From an uncultured Paraprevotella sp. (GTDB lineage Bacteria; Bacteroidota; Bacteroidia; Bacteroidales; Bacteroidaceae): a stretch of 64,000 nt of DNA. The notes under the pieces are model-generated. The model did no database searches and was not told where the DNA came from. It saw only the letters and a list, made by a program, of their open reading frames with translations. Positions 7,470-16,909 of this stretch are shown here, piece by piece; the first letter of the stretch is position 1, and each line of letters begins with the position of its first letter. The stretch lies in contig CALULA010000001.1 of the NCBI GenBank assembly GCA_944321365.1, positions 124,001 through 188,000 on the forward strand, read 5' to 3'. Both the position numbers and the translations under genes were made by a program.

Positions 7470-9482
7470 TCAGGAGTTCATGCTCAGCAGGAACTCTTCG
7501 TTGTTCTTGGTCGGTTCTATTCTGTCTTTCAGGAATGTCATGGCTTCCACCGGATTCATGTCGGCCAGTATCTTGCGCAGCACCCACATGCGGTCCAGTG
7601 TCTGCTTGTCATGCAGCAAGTCGTCGCGGCGTGTGCTTGATGCTACGATGTTCACCGCCGGGAAGATACGTTTGTTGCTCAGGGTGCGGTCGAGCTGCAG
7701 TTCCATGTTGCCTGTTCCCTTGAACTCTTCGAAGATCACTTCGTCCATCTTGCTGCCGGTGTCGATGAGGGCCGTGGCAATGATGGTGAGCGACCCGCCG
7801 TTTTCTATGTTGCGGGCTGCGCCGAAGAAGCGTTTGGGTTTGTGCAGGGCGTTGGCGTCGACACCTCCGGAAAGCACCTTTCCGCTGGCGGGCGAAACGG
7901 TGTTGTAGGCGCGGGCCAGACGGGTGATGGAGTCGAGGAATATGACAACATCATGTCCGCATTCCACCATTCTTTTGGCTTTTTCCAGTACGATGCCGGC
8001 GATTTTCACATGTCGTTCTGCCGGTTCGTCGAACGTAGAGGCGATGACTTCCGCGTTGACCGTACGTGCCATGTCGGTGACTTCCTCCGGCCGTTCGTCG
8101 ATCAGGAGCATGATGAGGTAGGCTTCCGGATGGTTGGCGGCGATGGCGTTGGCGATGTCTTTCATCAGGATGGTTTTACCGGTCTTGGGCTGTGCCACGA
8201 GCAGCGCGCGCTGGCCTTTGCCGATAGGGGCGAAAAGGTCTACGATGCGGGTGGACAGGTTGTCGTTAAAGCCTTTGCATAAATGAAATTTCTCGTCGGG
8301 GAACAAAGGGGTGAGGTGTTCAAAGGGTACTCTGTCGCGCACGTCGGCGGGCAGGCAACCGTTGATTTTGTTCACTTTGATAAGGGGAAAATATTTTTCG
8401 CCCGGTTTGGGGGGGCGCACCGGACCTTCTACCACGTCGCCTGTTTTCAGTCCGAAGAGTTTGATTTGCGAAGCACTGACATAAATGTCGTCGGGCGAGG
8501 ACAGGTAATTGTAGTCGCTGGAGCGCAGGAAGCCGTATCCGTCCGGCATGATTTCCAGAACGCCTTCTCCAACCAGTATGTCACCGAAGTCGTATGTCGC
8601 TTCGTTTTCTTTCTTGTTGTTCTCTTCCTTCTCCGTTGCGGTTTCGGCAGAGTAGGCGTATGTGTCGTTGTTTCCGTCGGCGGTCAGGTCTGGCTGTTGT
8701 TCCGGATAGGTGAGGTAGCTGCCTTCTGTATCGGTCGGATTGGGGGGGAGGACGGGGATGTCATTAACGATTACGAAGTCGTCTTCATCGGCCGAGAAAA
8801 ATTTCTCCGTCTCGTTTTGCATTTTTTCTTCTGCCTGTAGCACTTCTTGCAGAATGTTTTCCGACGCAGGCTCTTCCGGTTCCGGCTGTTGGGCGGTCGG
8901 ATTGTCTTGCAGAATGTCCAGTGGTACGTCGGTGATATCTTCCAGCTTGGGTTGTTCCTTCGGTTCCGTCATTTCCGTTACGGCCGGCTGTTCGCTTGCT
9001 TGTGGCTCGGCGGTTTCTCCGGCAGCTTTTTCGGTTTTTGGTTTTCTCCCTCGTTTTTTGGGTGCCGGTGCTGCCGGCTGTTCGTTTGCCTGTTCTGCGT
9101 CGGTCGGCGCAGCGGTTTCGTTTGCGGCTTCGGCCGCGGTTTCTGCTGCCGTTTTCGCCGGCTGTTCTTTGGGGGCGGTCAGGTTGTCTTTGTCCTTATT
9201 GTCGTTTGCGCTTTCCTTTTTTTTCATCAGGTCGAAGTTCTCTCCGTTACCTTGTGAGGCGCTGTAGACCCGGTCTGTTTCTTTTTTGGTTATTCTGACT
9301 CTTTTGCGTGGCGTTTTGGCCGGTGCGGTTTTCTGTGCGGCAGATTGTATGGATTCTTCGTCTATGATTTGGTAAATCAAATCCATACGGTTGTTCTCGC
9401 CGGGCGATGTGATGCCCAGTTCTTTTGCTATGCCTGCCAGTTCTTCCGCCGACATGGCTTCTAATTCGCTTTTCTTGTGCAT
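7470..9482 (-). CDS. rho: transcription termination factor Rho with long disordered insertion
   Basis: Rho is a hexameric RNA-dependent ATPase that ends transcription. The 670 residues compare with about 420 in E. coli. Residues 1-45 form the Rho N-terminal domain. Residues 50-300 are low-complexity, rich in Ala, Glu, Pro, Thr and Lys, with an AT-hook-like RGRKP at 144-148. An RNA-binding cold-shock-like domain spans about 305-372 (MPDGYGFLR). The ATPase has Walker A QPKTGKT (431-437) and Walker [11 protein letters not shown] (about 502-511). Large insertions are usual in Bacteroidota Rho; from memory, that of B. thetaiotaomicron was reported to drive phase separation. A single gene with a leader of about 130 bases. 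Confidence 0.97.
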   Translation of the reverse strand: MHKKSELEAMSAEELAGIAKELGITSPGENNRMDLIYQIIDEESIQSAAQKTAPAKTPRKRVRITKKETDRVYSASQGNGENFDLMKKKESANDNKDKDNLTAPKEQPAKTAAETAAEAANETAAPTDAEQANEQPAAPAPKKRGRKPKTEKAAGETAEPQASEQPAVTEMTEPKEQPKLEDITDVPLDILQDNPTAQQPEPEEPASENILQEVLQAEEKMQNETEKFFSADEDDFVIVNDIPVLPPNPTDTEGSYLTYPEQQPDLTADGNNDTYAYSAETATEKEENNKKENEATYDFGDILVGEGVLEIMPDGYGFLRSSDYNYLSSPDDIYVSASQIKLFGLKTGDVVEGPVRPPKPGEKYFPLIKVNKINGCLPADVRDRVPFEHLTPLFPDEKFHLCKGFNDNLSTRIVDLFAPIGKGQRALLVAQPKTGKTILMKDIANAIAANHPEAYLIMLLIDERPEEVTDMARTVNAEVIASTFDEPAERHVKIAGIVLEKAKRMVECGHDVVIFLDSITRLARAYNTVSPASGKVLSGGVDANALHKPKRFFGAARNIENGGSLTIIATALIDTGSKMDEVIFEEFKGTGNMELQLDRTLSNKRIFPAVNIVASSTRRDDLLHDKQTLDRMWVLRKILADMNPVEAMTFLKDRIEPTKNNEEFLLSMNS

Positions 9483-9622
9483 AATAGGAATGTGTTGTAC
9501 TGTTGTCTGCTATTTTACAGGGAATGCCTGTAGAATAATCATAGTGTTGTTTGAATGAAAATGTTATTGTGATGATGAAAGAAATACCGCATGATGGCGG
9601 TACATTCAATACTTTGATGTTG

Positions 9623-9630
9623 CAAAAATA
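9623..9630 (-). promoter_or_regulatory. -7 element for rho
   Basis: TATTTTTG on the minus strand fits TAnnTTTG; no clear -33 box was found. It implies a leader of roughly 130 bases before rho, which contains two small hairpins (stems 9516-9521 with 9527-9532, and 9585-9590 with 9597-9602). Confidence 0.45.
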
Positions 9631-9711
9631 GTGAATATTTTGCAGATGCATGCATCACGGGCACTTTTTTTTCTTAAAAAGAAGAAAGTTTTCCTTGCGC
9701 ACTTTCCTTCG

Positions 9712-9742
9712 TTGCCGTTTTCATAATAATTGGTTATATTCG
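9712..9742 (+). promoter_or_regulatory. possible promoter of the ABC-F gene
   Basis: TTG (9712-9714), 20 bp, then TATATTCG (9735-9742), a near match to TAnnTTTG. If used, the transcript starts just before ATG 9761, which excludes the longer frame from 9650. Confidence 0.35.
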
Positions 9743-9760
9743 CGGGGAATTCAATCTGAT

Positions 9761-11668
9761 ATGGCTATAGTAAATCCTTATTTGCAGGTGGAAGGCCTGA
9801 CTAAATCTGTAGGCGACCGGGTGTTGTTCAACCGGATTTCATTCGGAATCGCCGAGGGGCAGCGCGTGGGGCTGATTGCCAAGAACGGGACCGGCAAGTC
9901 TACCTTATTAAATATATTGAGCGGTAAAGACGGTTATGACGAGGGGAGCATCGTTTATCGGCGCGACCTTGAAGTGGGATATCTGGAACAGACGCCTTAC
10001 TATCCGCCGGAGCAGACGGTGATAGAGGCCTGTTTCAGTCATGGGAATGCCGTGACTCGTCTGATTAAGGAATATGAAACCTGTATGGCTGTGCCGGGCC
10101 ATCCGGGGCTGGATGAGATACTCGACCGTATGGAGCGGGCAAAGGCGTGGGATTATGAGAACAGGGCAAAGCAGATTCTGTCGCAATTGAAAATTTATTC
10201 GTTCGACCAGAAGGTGTCTACGCTCTCCGGAGGTCAGCTCAAACGTGTGGCACTGGCCAATGTCTTGATACTGAATCCTGATTTGCTGATTTTGGATGAA
10301 CCGACCAATCATCTGGATCTGGAGATGATAGAATGGCTGGAGGAATATCTGAAACGTTCCCGGTTGAGCTTGTTGATGGTGACACACGACCGCTACTTCC
10401 TGGACCGCGTGTGTTCTGTCATTTGGGAATTGGACGACCACACGATGTACACTTATCGTGGCAATTACAGTTATTATCTGCAAAAAAGGCAAGAACGCAT
10501 AGATGCTGCTACGGCAGAGACGGCGCGGGCCGGCAACCTTTACCGCACGGAGCTGGAGTGGATGCGCCGTATGCCTTGTGCACGCGGGCATAAGGCCCGC
10601 TATCGCAAAGAGGCTTTCTATGAGTTGGAAAAGGTGGCCAAGCGGAAAGTGGAGGAGCAGAACTTGTCGTTGGAGGTGAAGTCTGCTTATATCGGGAGCA
10701 AGATATTCGAGGCGGAATATGTATCCAAGAGCTACGGACCGGACAGGGTGATACTGAAAGATTTCTTCTATACTTTTTCGCGCTATGAGAAAATGGGCAT
10801 AGTGGGTAATAACGGAACAGGAAAGTCTACTTTTGTCAAGATGTTGTTGGGGCTGGAGAAGCCCGACAGCGGACGGTTCGTTGTCGGAGAAACCGTGCGG
10901 TTCGGCTATTATTCACAGGAAGGACTGGCTTTCGATGAACAGCTGAAGGTGATAGACGTGGTGCGCAATATTGCCGAATATATCGATCTGGGCGGTGGAC
11001 GCAGGCTGTCGGCCATGCAGTTCCTGCAGCATTTCATGTTTTCGCCGCAGGAACAACAGAATTATGTCTACAAGTTGAGCGGCGGGGAGCGAAGGCGGCT
11101 CTATCTTTGTACCGTGTTGATGCGCAATCCCAATTTCCTGGTCTTGGACGAACCGACTAACGATTTGGACATTGTCACATTGCAGATCTTGGAAGAATAT
11201 CTCCGCCATTTCAAGGGTTGTGTGATAGTGGTCAGTCATGACCGTTATTTTATGGACAAGGTGGTGGACCATTTGCTGGTATTTCAAGGGCAGGGAGATG
11301 TGCGGGATTTTCCCGGAAACTACACACAGTACAGGGAATGGCAGGAAGAAAAAGAACGCTTTGAACGCGAACAGCAGAAGGTTGTGCCCGACAGCCGGAA
11401 GAATGCAGAGACCGATTCTTCCCGTAATTCACGTCCGAGTCAGGAACGGAAGCGCAAACTGACTTTCAAGGAAAGGCGGGAGATGGAGGCGCTGGAGCAG
11501 GAAATAGCGGAGCTTGAGGCGGAGAAGAAAGCCATAGAAGAAGCTTTGTGCAGCGGAACTTTGTCGGTAGAGGAATTGACCGAGAAGTCAAAGCGGCTTC
11601 CTGTTGTGAACGACGACATTGATGTGAAGTCCATGCGTTGGCTTGAGCTGAGCGAGATAGAAGGATGA
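9761..11668 (+). CDS. uup: ABC-F family ATPase, Uup-like
   Basis: This is a soluble double-ABC protein without membrane segments. ABC-F proteins bind the ribosome near the E site; Uup types are linked to ribosome function and tolerance of tandem-repeat excision. The first cassette has Walker A KNGTGKST (about 41-48), signature LSGGQLKR and Walker B LLILDEPTNHLDLE. A linker follows, then a second cassette with GNNGTGKST, LSGGERRR and FLVLDEPTNDLD. The charged C-terminal segment (FKERREMEALEQEIAELEAE) is a Uup-type coiled coil. The length is 635 residues from the ATG at 9761; the open frame extends upstream to 9650 but that part crosses the promoter region. A resistance role is not indicated. 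Confidence 0.88.
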   Translation: MAIVNPYLQVEGLTKSVGDRVLFNRISFGIAEGQRVGLIAKNGTGKSTLLNILSGKDGYDEGSIVYRRDLEVGYLEQTPYYPPEQTVIEACFSHGNAVTRLIKEYETCMAVPGHPGLDEILDRMERAKAWDYENRAKQILSQLKIYSFDQKVSTLSGGQLKRVALANVLILNPDLLILDEPTNHLDLEMIEWLEEYLKRSRLSLLMVTHDRYFLDRVCSVIWELDDHTMYTYRGNYSYYLQKRQERIDAATAETARAGNLYRTELEWMRRMPCARGHKARYRKEAFYELEKVAKRKVEEQNLSLEVKSAYIGSKIFEAEYVSKSYGPDRVILKDFFYTFSRYEKMGIVGNNGTGKSTFVKMLLGLEKPDSGRFVVGETVRFGYYSQEGLAFDEQLKVIDVVRNIAEYIDLGGGRRLSAMQFLQHFMFSPQEQQNYVYKLSGGERRRLYLCTVLMRNPNFLVLDEPTNDLDIVTLQILEEYLRHFKGCVIVVSHDRYFMDKVVDHLLVFQGQGDVRDFPGNYTQYREWQEEKERFEREQQKVVPDSRKNAETDSSRNSRPSQERKRKLTFKERREMEALEQEIAELEAEKKAIEEALCSGTLSVEELTEKSKRLPVVNDDIDVKSMRWLELSEIEG

Positions 11669-11687
11669 TGCGGTGAGGCAGGCGGGC

Positions 11688-13901
11688 TCAGTTGCGGCCC
11701 ACTTGCTTCACTCCTTTAATTGTTTTTAGTTTTTTCATCAGTTGTTGCAGCTTGCCGGTGTCGTCGAGCATGACGGTCAGTGTGCCCGAAAAGAGTCCGT
11801 CGTGAGAATCTATGCTGATGCTGCGCAATGAAATTTTTTCTTCCTTGCTGATGATGGATGTGATGTTGTTCACGATGCCTATGTCGTCGTTCCCGATGAC
11901 TTTCAAGGTGATGGGGTAGTGGCTGCCCCGCTTCCCGGCCCATCGTGCCTTGACGATGCGATAGCCGAATCTTTTGCGCAGCTCTTGGGCGTTCGGGCAG
12001 TCGCACCGGTGGATTTTGATGCCGCCGTTGATGGTAACGAATCCGAAGACATCGTCACCATATATGGGCTGACAACATTTGGCCAGTGTGAAGTCCAGTC
12101 CTTTCAGATTCTGGTCGATGATCAGCACATCTTCGTTTGTCCGGGCTTTCAGTTCGGCATCTGTGGGTGCGTTATAGTTCTCTGCGCTTGTGGCCGGTGC
12201 GTGCTCTGCCAGGCCGGCTTCGTATTTTTGTTCGTCCAGATAGGTGTCTATCACATCGTTGACATCAGTCGTTTCGTCTGCCAGGCTTTTATAAAAGTCC
12301 GTGACAACCTTGAACCCCATTTTCTTGATGACGTGCATCATCGTTGGCTCATCATATTCAATCTTCCGGTTTTTGAACTTGCGCTCCAGCAGCTCTTTGG
12401 CAAATGCACCTTGTTTGGCCTGCATTTCTTTGAGGGCCTGGCGGATTTTGGTTTTAGCCTTTCCTGTTACGACGATGTTCAGCCAGTCTTGTTTCGGGGT
12501 CTGGTTGTTGGAAGTCAGGATTTCCACTTGGTCACCGCTGTTGAGCGTCTGGCGCAGTTGGACATTCCTCTCGTTGATTTTTGCGCCGATGCAATGGTCG
12601 CCCACGTTGGTGTGAATGGCGTAGGCGAAGTCTAATACAGTAGCTCCCTTGGGAAGTTTGAACAGGTCGCCTTTGGGTGTGAATACGAATACTTCATCTT
12701 CATACAAGTCCATCTTGAACTGATCCATGAGCTGCATGTCGTCGTTGTTCTCCAAGGCGTTGCGTATGCTGTTGAGCCATTCGTCCACACCGCTTTCTCC
12801 GCTTTTGATGCCTTTGTATCTCCAGTGTGCGGCCAACCCGCGTTCGGCAATCTCGTCCATCCGCTCTGTGCGTATCTGTACTTCCACCCATTTGTTCTCA
12901 GGTCCCAGCACGGTGATGTGCAGGCTCTCGTATCCGTTGCTTTTGGGAATGGAAAGCCAGTCGCGCAGTCGCTTGGGATTGGGCTGATACATGTCCGTGA
13001 TGATGGAGTAAACCTGCCAACACTCCATCTTTTCTTTTTCAAGCGGAGAATCCAAGATGATGCGGATGGCAAACAAGTCGTAGATTCCTTCCACGCCGCA
13101 GTGCTGCTTTTTCATCTTTTGCCAGATGGAATGGATGCTCTTTGTACGGCCTTTCATGTGAAATTTCAGGCCGGCTTCTTTCAGTTTGGCTTCAATAGGC
13201 TTGATGAATTTCTCGATGTATTCGTCACGTGCTTTCTTTGTGGCGTTCAGTTTTTCCTTGATCAGATAGTATGCATCGTGCTCCATGTATTTCAGCGACA
13301 AGTCCTCCAGCTCGCTCTTCAGGCGGTAGAGTCCCAGCTTGTGTGCCAATGGCGCATACAGATAAGCCGCTTCGGCCGACACTTTTTGCTGTGCTTCTTT
13401 TTGGTCTGTGTCTTTTATTTGCCGCATGATGTTTACGCGGTTGGCTATCATGATGAGTACAACGCGCATGTCTTCGGCGAAAGAGAGCAGCAGGCTTCTG
13501 AAATTTTCGCTTTCGACACTGGGCGTTTTTTCATAAAGTTCCCGTATGCGGTTCAAGCCTTTGATGATGCCGGCTACATCTTCTCCGAACTGCCGCTCGA
13601 TGTCTTCCGTCGTGCTGTATCCGCAGCGTACGCAGGTGTGTAGCATGATGCCCAGAATGGCCCCTCTGGTCATTCCTATCTCCGATGTGACGATCAAGGC
13701 TGTTTCCATATCATTTATAATAGGATTCATGCCGAAAACGTTACGCCGGATCAGGTTGTTGCTGGCCGCCCCGATGAGATAACTTTTTACTTTTTTGCAA
13801 TCGTCCGGGCGGAGTATCTTTCCGGAGAGGGTGAGCAGCTGCTTGTAAAGTTGTGCCAGTCGTGCTTTTTCAGAATCGGAGAAAAAAGTATTTTGGTTCA
13901 T
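11688..13901 (-). CDS. relA: RelA-like (p)ppGpp synthetase with decayed hydrolase domain
   Basis: This is an RSH-family stringent-response enzyme of 737 residues. Domains in order: an HD-hydrolase-like region (about 40-190), synthetase (about 220-370, with DLFAIRI, PKSNGYESLH and catalytic-type VEVQIRT), TGS (DEVFVFTPKGDLFKLPKG), and a C-terminal ACT domain. In the hydrolase region the HD pair reads His88-Thr89, the following ED motif is replaced by Arg-Cys-Gly, and the usual ADR reads Ala-Asn-Arg (153-155). Hydrolysis is therefore probably lost and the enzyme would be synthetase-only, implying a separate SpoT/Rel hydrolase elsewhere. ATG 13901 was chosen because the TTG at 13922 lies in the -7 box. 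Convergent with the ABC-F gene. Confidence 0.9.
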   Translation of the reverse strand: MNQNTFFSDSEKARLAQLYKQLLTLSGKILRPDDCKKVKSYLIGAASNNLIRRNVFGMNPIINDMETALIVTSEIGMTRGAILGIMLHTCVRCGYSTTEDIERQFGEDVAGIIKGLNRIRELYEKTPSVESENFRSLLLSFAEDMRVVLIMIANRVNIMRQIKDTDQKEAQQKVSAEAAYLYAPLAHKLGLYRLKSELEDLSLKYMEHDAYYLIKEKLNATKKARDEYIEKFIKPIEAKLKEAGLKFHMKGRTKSIHSIWQKMKKQHCGVEGIYDLFAIRIILDSPLEKEKMECWQVYSIITDMYQPNPKRLRDWLSIPKSNGYESLHITVLGPENKWVEVQIRTERMDEIAERGLAAHWRYKGIKSGESGVDEWLNSIRNALENNDDMQLMDQFKMDLYEDEVFVFTPKGDLFKLPKGATVLDFAYAIHTNVGDHCIGAKINERNVQLRQTLNSGDQVEILTSNNQTPKQDWLNIVVTGKAKTKIRQALKEMQAKQGAFAKELLERKFKNRKIEYDEPTMMHVIKKMGFKVVTDFYKSLADETTDVNDVIDTYLDEQKYEAGLAEHAPATSAENYNAPTDAELKARTNEDVLIIDQNLKGLDFTLAKCCQPIYGDDVFGFVTINGGIKIHRCDCPNAQELRKRFGYRIVKARWAGKRGSHYPITLKVIGNDDIGIVNNITSIISKEEKISLRSISIDSHDGLFSGTLTVMLDDTGKLQQLMKKLKTIKGVKQVGRN

Positions 13902-13919
13902 CGTCAGCTTATTTTTGTT

Positions 13920-13927
13920 CAAAGGTA
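13920..13927 (-). promoter_or_regulatory. -7 element for the relA-like gene
   Basis: TACCTTTG on the minus strand is an exact TAnnTTTG match, placed 18 bp before ATG 13901. It is back to back with the promoter of the DUF4301 gene. Confidence 0.55.
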
Positions 13928-13947
13928 CTACTTTTTTTGCTGAAACG

Positions 13948-13979
13948 TTTACATCGTAGCATAAAAATTCCTATATTTG
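13948..13979 (+). promoter_or_regulatory. promoter of the DUF4301 gene
   Basis: TTTA (13948-13951, one mismatch to TTTG), 20-bp spacer, then TATATTTG (13972-13979), an exact -7 match, 38 bp before ATG 14018. Confidence 0.55.
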
Positions 13980-14017
13980 AATATCGTTTGAAGTATAAAA
14001 TTAAAATTAATGGTTAT

Positions 14018-15532
14018 ATGTTGACAGCAGAAGACAAGGCTTTGTTGGCCAAAAAAGGAATTACAGAGGAGCAAATCGAAGCCCAGTTGCAGGTTTTCGG
14101 AAAGGGTTTTCCCTTTTTGCGGTTGAAGGCTGCGGCCTCATTGGAAAATGGCATTCTGTCTCCCACGGCTGAAGAATGTCATAAATACACGGAGATCTGG
14201 GATGAATATAAACAGGCAGGCCGTGCAGTCGCCAAGTTTGTGCCGGCTTCGGGAGCTGCCAGTCGGATGTTTAAGAACCTGTTTGAATTTTTGGATGCGG
14301 ATTATGGCACACCGTCTACGGATTTTGAGAAGGCTTTCTTTGCCGGCATCCGCAAGTTTGCTTTTTATGATGACCTGGACGCAGTCTGCCAAAGGAATGA
14401 AGGGCGGGGCGTGGAGGCTCTGATGAGTGATGGTGAGTATAAAAAAGTGGTGGCTAATCTGCTTCGTCCGGAAGGATTGAATTACGGGCAATTACCCAAG
14501 GGGCTGCTGAAGTTCCATAAATATCCGGAAGGGGCGCGTACACCGGTCGAGGAACATTTGGTGGAAGCCGCTCTGTATGCTTCGAGCTGCGGGAAGGCTG
14601 AAGTTCATTTTACGGTTAGCCCGGAACATAAAGCTTTGTTCCTCTCGCTGGTTCAGGAGAAGTTGCCTCAATATGAAGAAGCTTATGGCGTGAAATATCA
14701 CGTGACATTCTCCGAGCAGAAGCCATCGACAGATACGGTTGCAGCCACGTTGGACAACGAGCCGTTCCGCATTGACGGAAAACTGTTGTTCCGTCCGGGG
14801 GGGCATGGTGCGCTGATTGAAAACTTGAATGACTTGCAGTCGGATGTCATTTTTGTGAAAAACATAGATAATGTGGTGCCCGATCGTCTGAAAGCGGATA
14901 CCGTTACTTACAAGCAGGTGCTGGCAGGCATACTGGTTGACTTGCAACGTAAGGCTTTTGCTTACCTTGAGAAGCTGGAGAGTGGCGTCTATAGCCATGC
15001 GGATATCGAAGAGATCATACGCTTTGTACAGCAAAAGCTATTCTGCCGTCGGGAAGATGTGAAGGAGTTAGAGGATGCCGAACTCGTGATTTACTTGCGC
15101 AAGAAGCTGAACCGTCCGATGCGCGTATGTGGCGTTGTGAAGAATGTGGGGGAGCCGGGAGGCGGTCCGTTCCTTGCTTATAACAATGACGGGACAGTGT
15201 CTTTGCAGATTCTGGAGAGCAGTCAGATAGATACGGGTAATCCGGAATATGTTTCGATGTTCAGGAACGGCACGCATTTCAATCCGGTGGATCTGGTCTG
15301 TGCGGTAAAAGACTATAAGGGACATAAATTCAATTTGCCCGACTATGTGGACAAAAACACCGGTTTTATTTCGTATAAGAGTAAGAACGGGAAGGAGCTG
15401 AAGGCATTAGAACTTCCGGGTTTGTGGAATGGTGCGATGAGTGATTGGAATACCGTCTTTGTAGAAGTGCCTTTGAGTACGTTTAATCCGGTGAAAACGG
15501 TGAATGATCTCTTGCGTGAGCAACATCAATAA
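14018..15532 (+). CDS. DUF4301 family protein
   Basis: A conserved Bacteroidota protein of unknown function, 504 residues, with no signal peptide or membrane segment, so probably cytoplasmic. The N-terminus (KGITEEQIEAQLQVFGKGFP, followed by a run containing LKAAAS) and a conserved FVPASGAASRMFK segment resemble DUF4301 members as I remember them; the latter resembles a nucleotide-sugar pyrophosphorylase phosphate-binding loop, and LFRPGGHGALIENLN also looks nucleotidyltransferase-like. A role in activating a phosphorylated substrate is therefore possible but unproven. ATG 14018 is chosen because the frame upstream crosses the promoter. Followed by purT after 46 bp. Confidence 0.85.
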   Translation: MLTAEDKALLAKKGITEEQIEAQLQVFGKGFPFLRLKAAASLENGILSPTAEECHKYTEIWDEYKQAGRAVAKFVPASGAASRMFKNLFEFLDADYGTPSTDFEKAFFAGIRKFAFYDDLDAVCQRNEGRGVEALMSDGEYKKVVANLLRPEGLNYGQLPKGLLKFHKYPEGARTPVEEHLVEAALYASSCGKAEVHFTVSPEHKALFLSLVQEKLPQYEEAYGVKYHVTFSEQKPSTDTVAATLDNEPFRIDGKLLFRPGGHGALIENLNDLQSDVIFVKNIDNVVPDRLKADTVTYKQVLAGILVDLQRKAFAYLEKLESGVYSHADIEEIIRFVQQKLFCRREDVKELEDAELVIYLRKKLNRPMRVCGVVKNVGEPGGGPFLAYNNDGTVSLQILESSQIDTGNPEYVSMFRNGTHFNPVDLVCAVKDYKGHKFNLPDYVDKNTGFISYKSKNGKELKALELPGLWNGAMSDWNTVFVEVPLSTFNPVKTVNDLLREQHQ

Positions 15533-15578
15533 GAGCGGTGGTTAAAAACGAATAGTCTCTATACATTAATATATTGTC

Positions 15579-16748
15579 ATGACGAAAAAAATTTTATTGC
15601 TGGGATCCGGCGAATTGGGAAAAGAATTCGTGATTGCTTGTAAGCGCAAAGGGCAGTATGTGATAGCCTGTGATTCTTATGCGCATGCTCCGGCCATGCA
15701 GGTGGCCGACGAGTGTGAGGTGTTCAATATGCTCGACGGCGAAGAACTTATGTCTGTTGTGGAGAGGCATCGTCCGGACATTATCGTTCCGGAAATTGAG
15801 GCTATCCGGACAGAAAAGCTTTATGATTGTGAGCAGATGGGCATTCAGGTGGTACCCAGTGCACGTGCTGTCAATTTTACAATGAACCGTAAGGAGATCC
15901 GTGAACTGGCTCATACGGAACTGGGACTGAAGACGGCGGATTACCGTTATGCTAAAACTTTTGATGAATTGAAAGCTGCAGCCGACATAATCGGCTATCC
16001 TTGCATTATCAAACCGTTGATGAGTTCGTCTGGCCACGGGCAAAGTAAAGTAGACTCATCTGCAGATTTGGAGCAGGCTTGGACCTATGCCTGTAAAGGG
16101 GCACGGGGTGATGTGCAGGAAGTCATTGTGGAACAATTCATACCTTTCGACAGTGAGATTACGTTGTTGACTGTGACACAGAAAAATGGTCCTACACTTT
16201 TCTGCCAGCCTATCGGACATGTACAGAAAGGGGGAGACTATCGCGAAAGTTTCCAGCCGGCAGCTGTTCCTCCGGAGATGCTGAAAGACGCTCAGGACAT
16301 GGCAGCCAAGATAACCGGCGCTCTTACAGGAGCCGGCATCTGGGGCGTGGAATTTTTCTTGAGCCATAAGGACGGAGTCATATTCTCTGAGCTGAGTCCG
16401 CGTCCGCATGATACGGGTATGGTGACGCTGGCTGGTACTCAGAATCTGTCGGAGTTCGAGTTGCATTGCCGTGCCGTGTTGGGTTTGCCCATTCCGGAAA
16501 TTACGCAAGAGCGTATGGGAGCCAGTGCGGTGATTCTGTCGGATGTGGAGACCGATGGATGTCCGCGATATTCGGGCGAGGAAGAAGTCTGTGCCGCCAC
16601 CAATACTTATTTGCGTATTTTTGGCAAGCCTCAGGCACATGTGGGGCGCCGTATGGGAGTCGTGGTATGCTGGGACAAGTTGGATGCCGATCAGAATGCC
16701 CTGCGGGATAAATGTAAGAGCCTTGCGACTAAGGTTAAAGTATATTAA
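15579..16748 (+). CDS. purT: formate-dependent GAR transformylase PurT
   Basis: This ATP-grasp enzyme makes formyl-GAR from GAR, formate and ATP in purine synthesis, an alternative to folate-dependent PurN. The 389 residues match the family (392 in E. coli). Visible features are the N-terminal [23 protein letters not shown], the ATP-grasp lid segment ([14 protein letters not shown]), the [20 protein letters not shown] metal/ATP region and [20 protein letters not shown]. It lies 46 bp after the DUF4301 gene with no -7 box between, so co-transcription is likely. No PurR-type site was recognised. Confidence 0.96.
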   Translation: MTKKILLLGSGELGKEFVIACKRKGQYVIACDSYAHAPAMQVADECEVFNMLDGEELMSVVERHRPDIIVPEIEAIRTEKLYDCEQMGIQVVPSARAVNFTMNRKEIRELAHTELGLKTADYRYAKTFDELKAAADIIGYPCIIKPLMSSSGHGQSKVDSSADLEQAWTYACKGARGDVQEVIVEQFIPFDSEITLLTVTQKNGPTLFCQPIGHVQKGGDYRESFQPAAVPPEMLKDAQDMAAKITGALTGAGIWGVEFFLSHKDGVIFSELSPRPHDTGMVTLAGTQNLSEFELHCRAVLGLPIPEITQERMGASAVILSDVETDGCPRYSGEEEVCAATNTYLRIFGKPQAHVGRRMGVVVCWDKLDADQNALRDKCKSLATKVKVY

Positions 16749-16797
16749 AACAAAACTGTAATTGTCGGATACATGGCATTTTTTCTTTGAAAAACTA

Positions 16798-16805
16798 TAC
16801 CTTTG
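16798..16805 (+). promoter_or_regulatory. -7 element for tRNA-Gly
   Basis: TACCTTTG, an exact TAnnTTTG match, 10 bp before the mature 5' end of the tRNA. The -33 box is not clear. Confidence 0.5.
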
Positions 16806-16815
16806 TACCCGATTC

Positions 16816-16888
16816 GCGATAATAGCTCAGTTGGTAGAGCATTGGCTTCCCAAGCCGAGGGTCGCGGGTTCGAGTCCCGTTTATCGCT
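16816..16888 (+). tRNA. tRNA-Gly (anticodon CCC)
   Basis: A 73-base cloverleaf with 7-bp acceptor (GCGATAA with TTATCGC), D-arm GCTCAGTTGGTAGAGC, anticodon loop TTCCCAA (anticodon CCC) and T-arm GCGGGTTCGAGTCCCGT. The CCA end is not encoded. Confidence 0.97.
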
Positions 16889-16909
16889 CTTTTTTATCCC
16901 CATCCTTTC

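Noticed and set aside
9761..11668. ABC-F antibiotic resistance protein
   Set aside because: The C-terminal coiled coil and domain layout fit the housekeeping Uup type; nothing indicates a resistance determinant.
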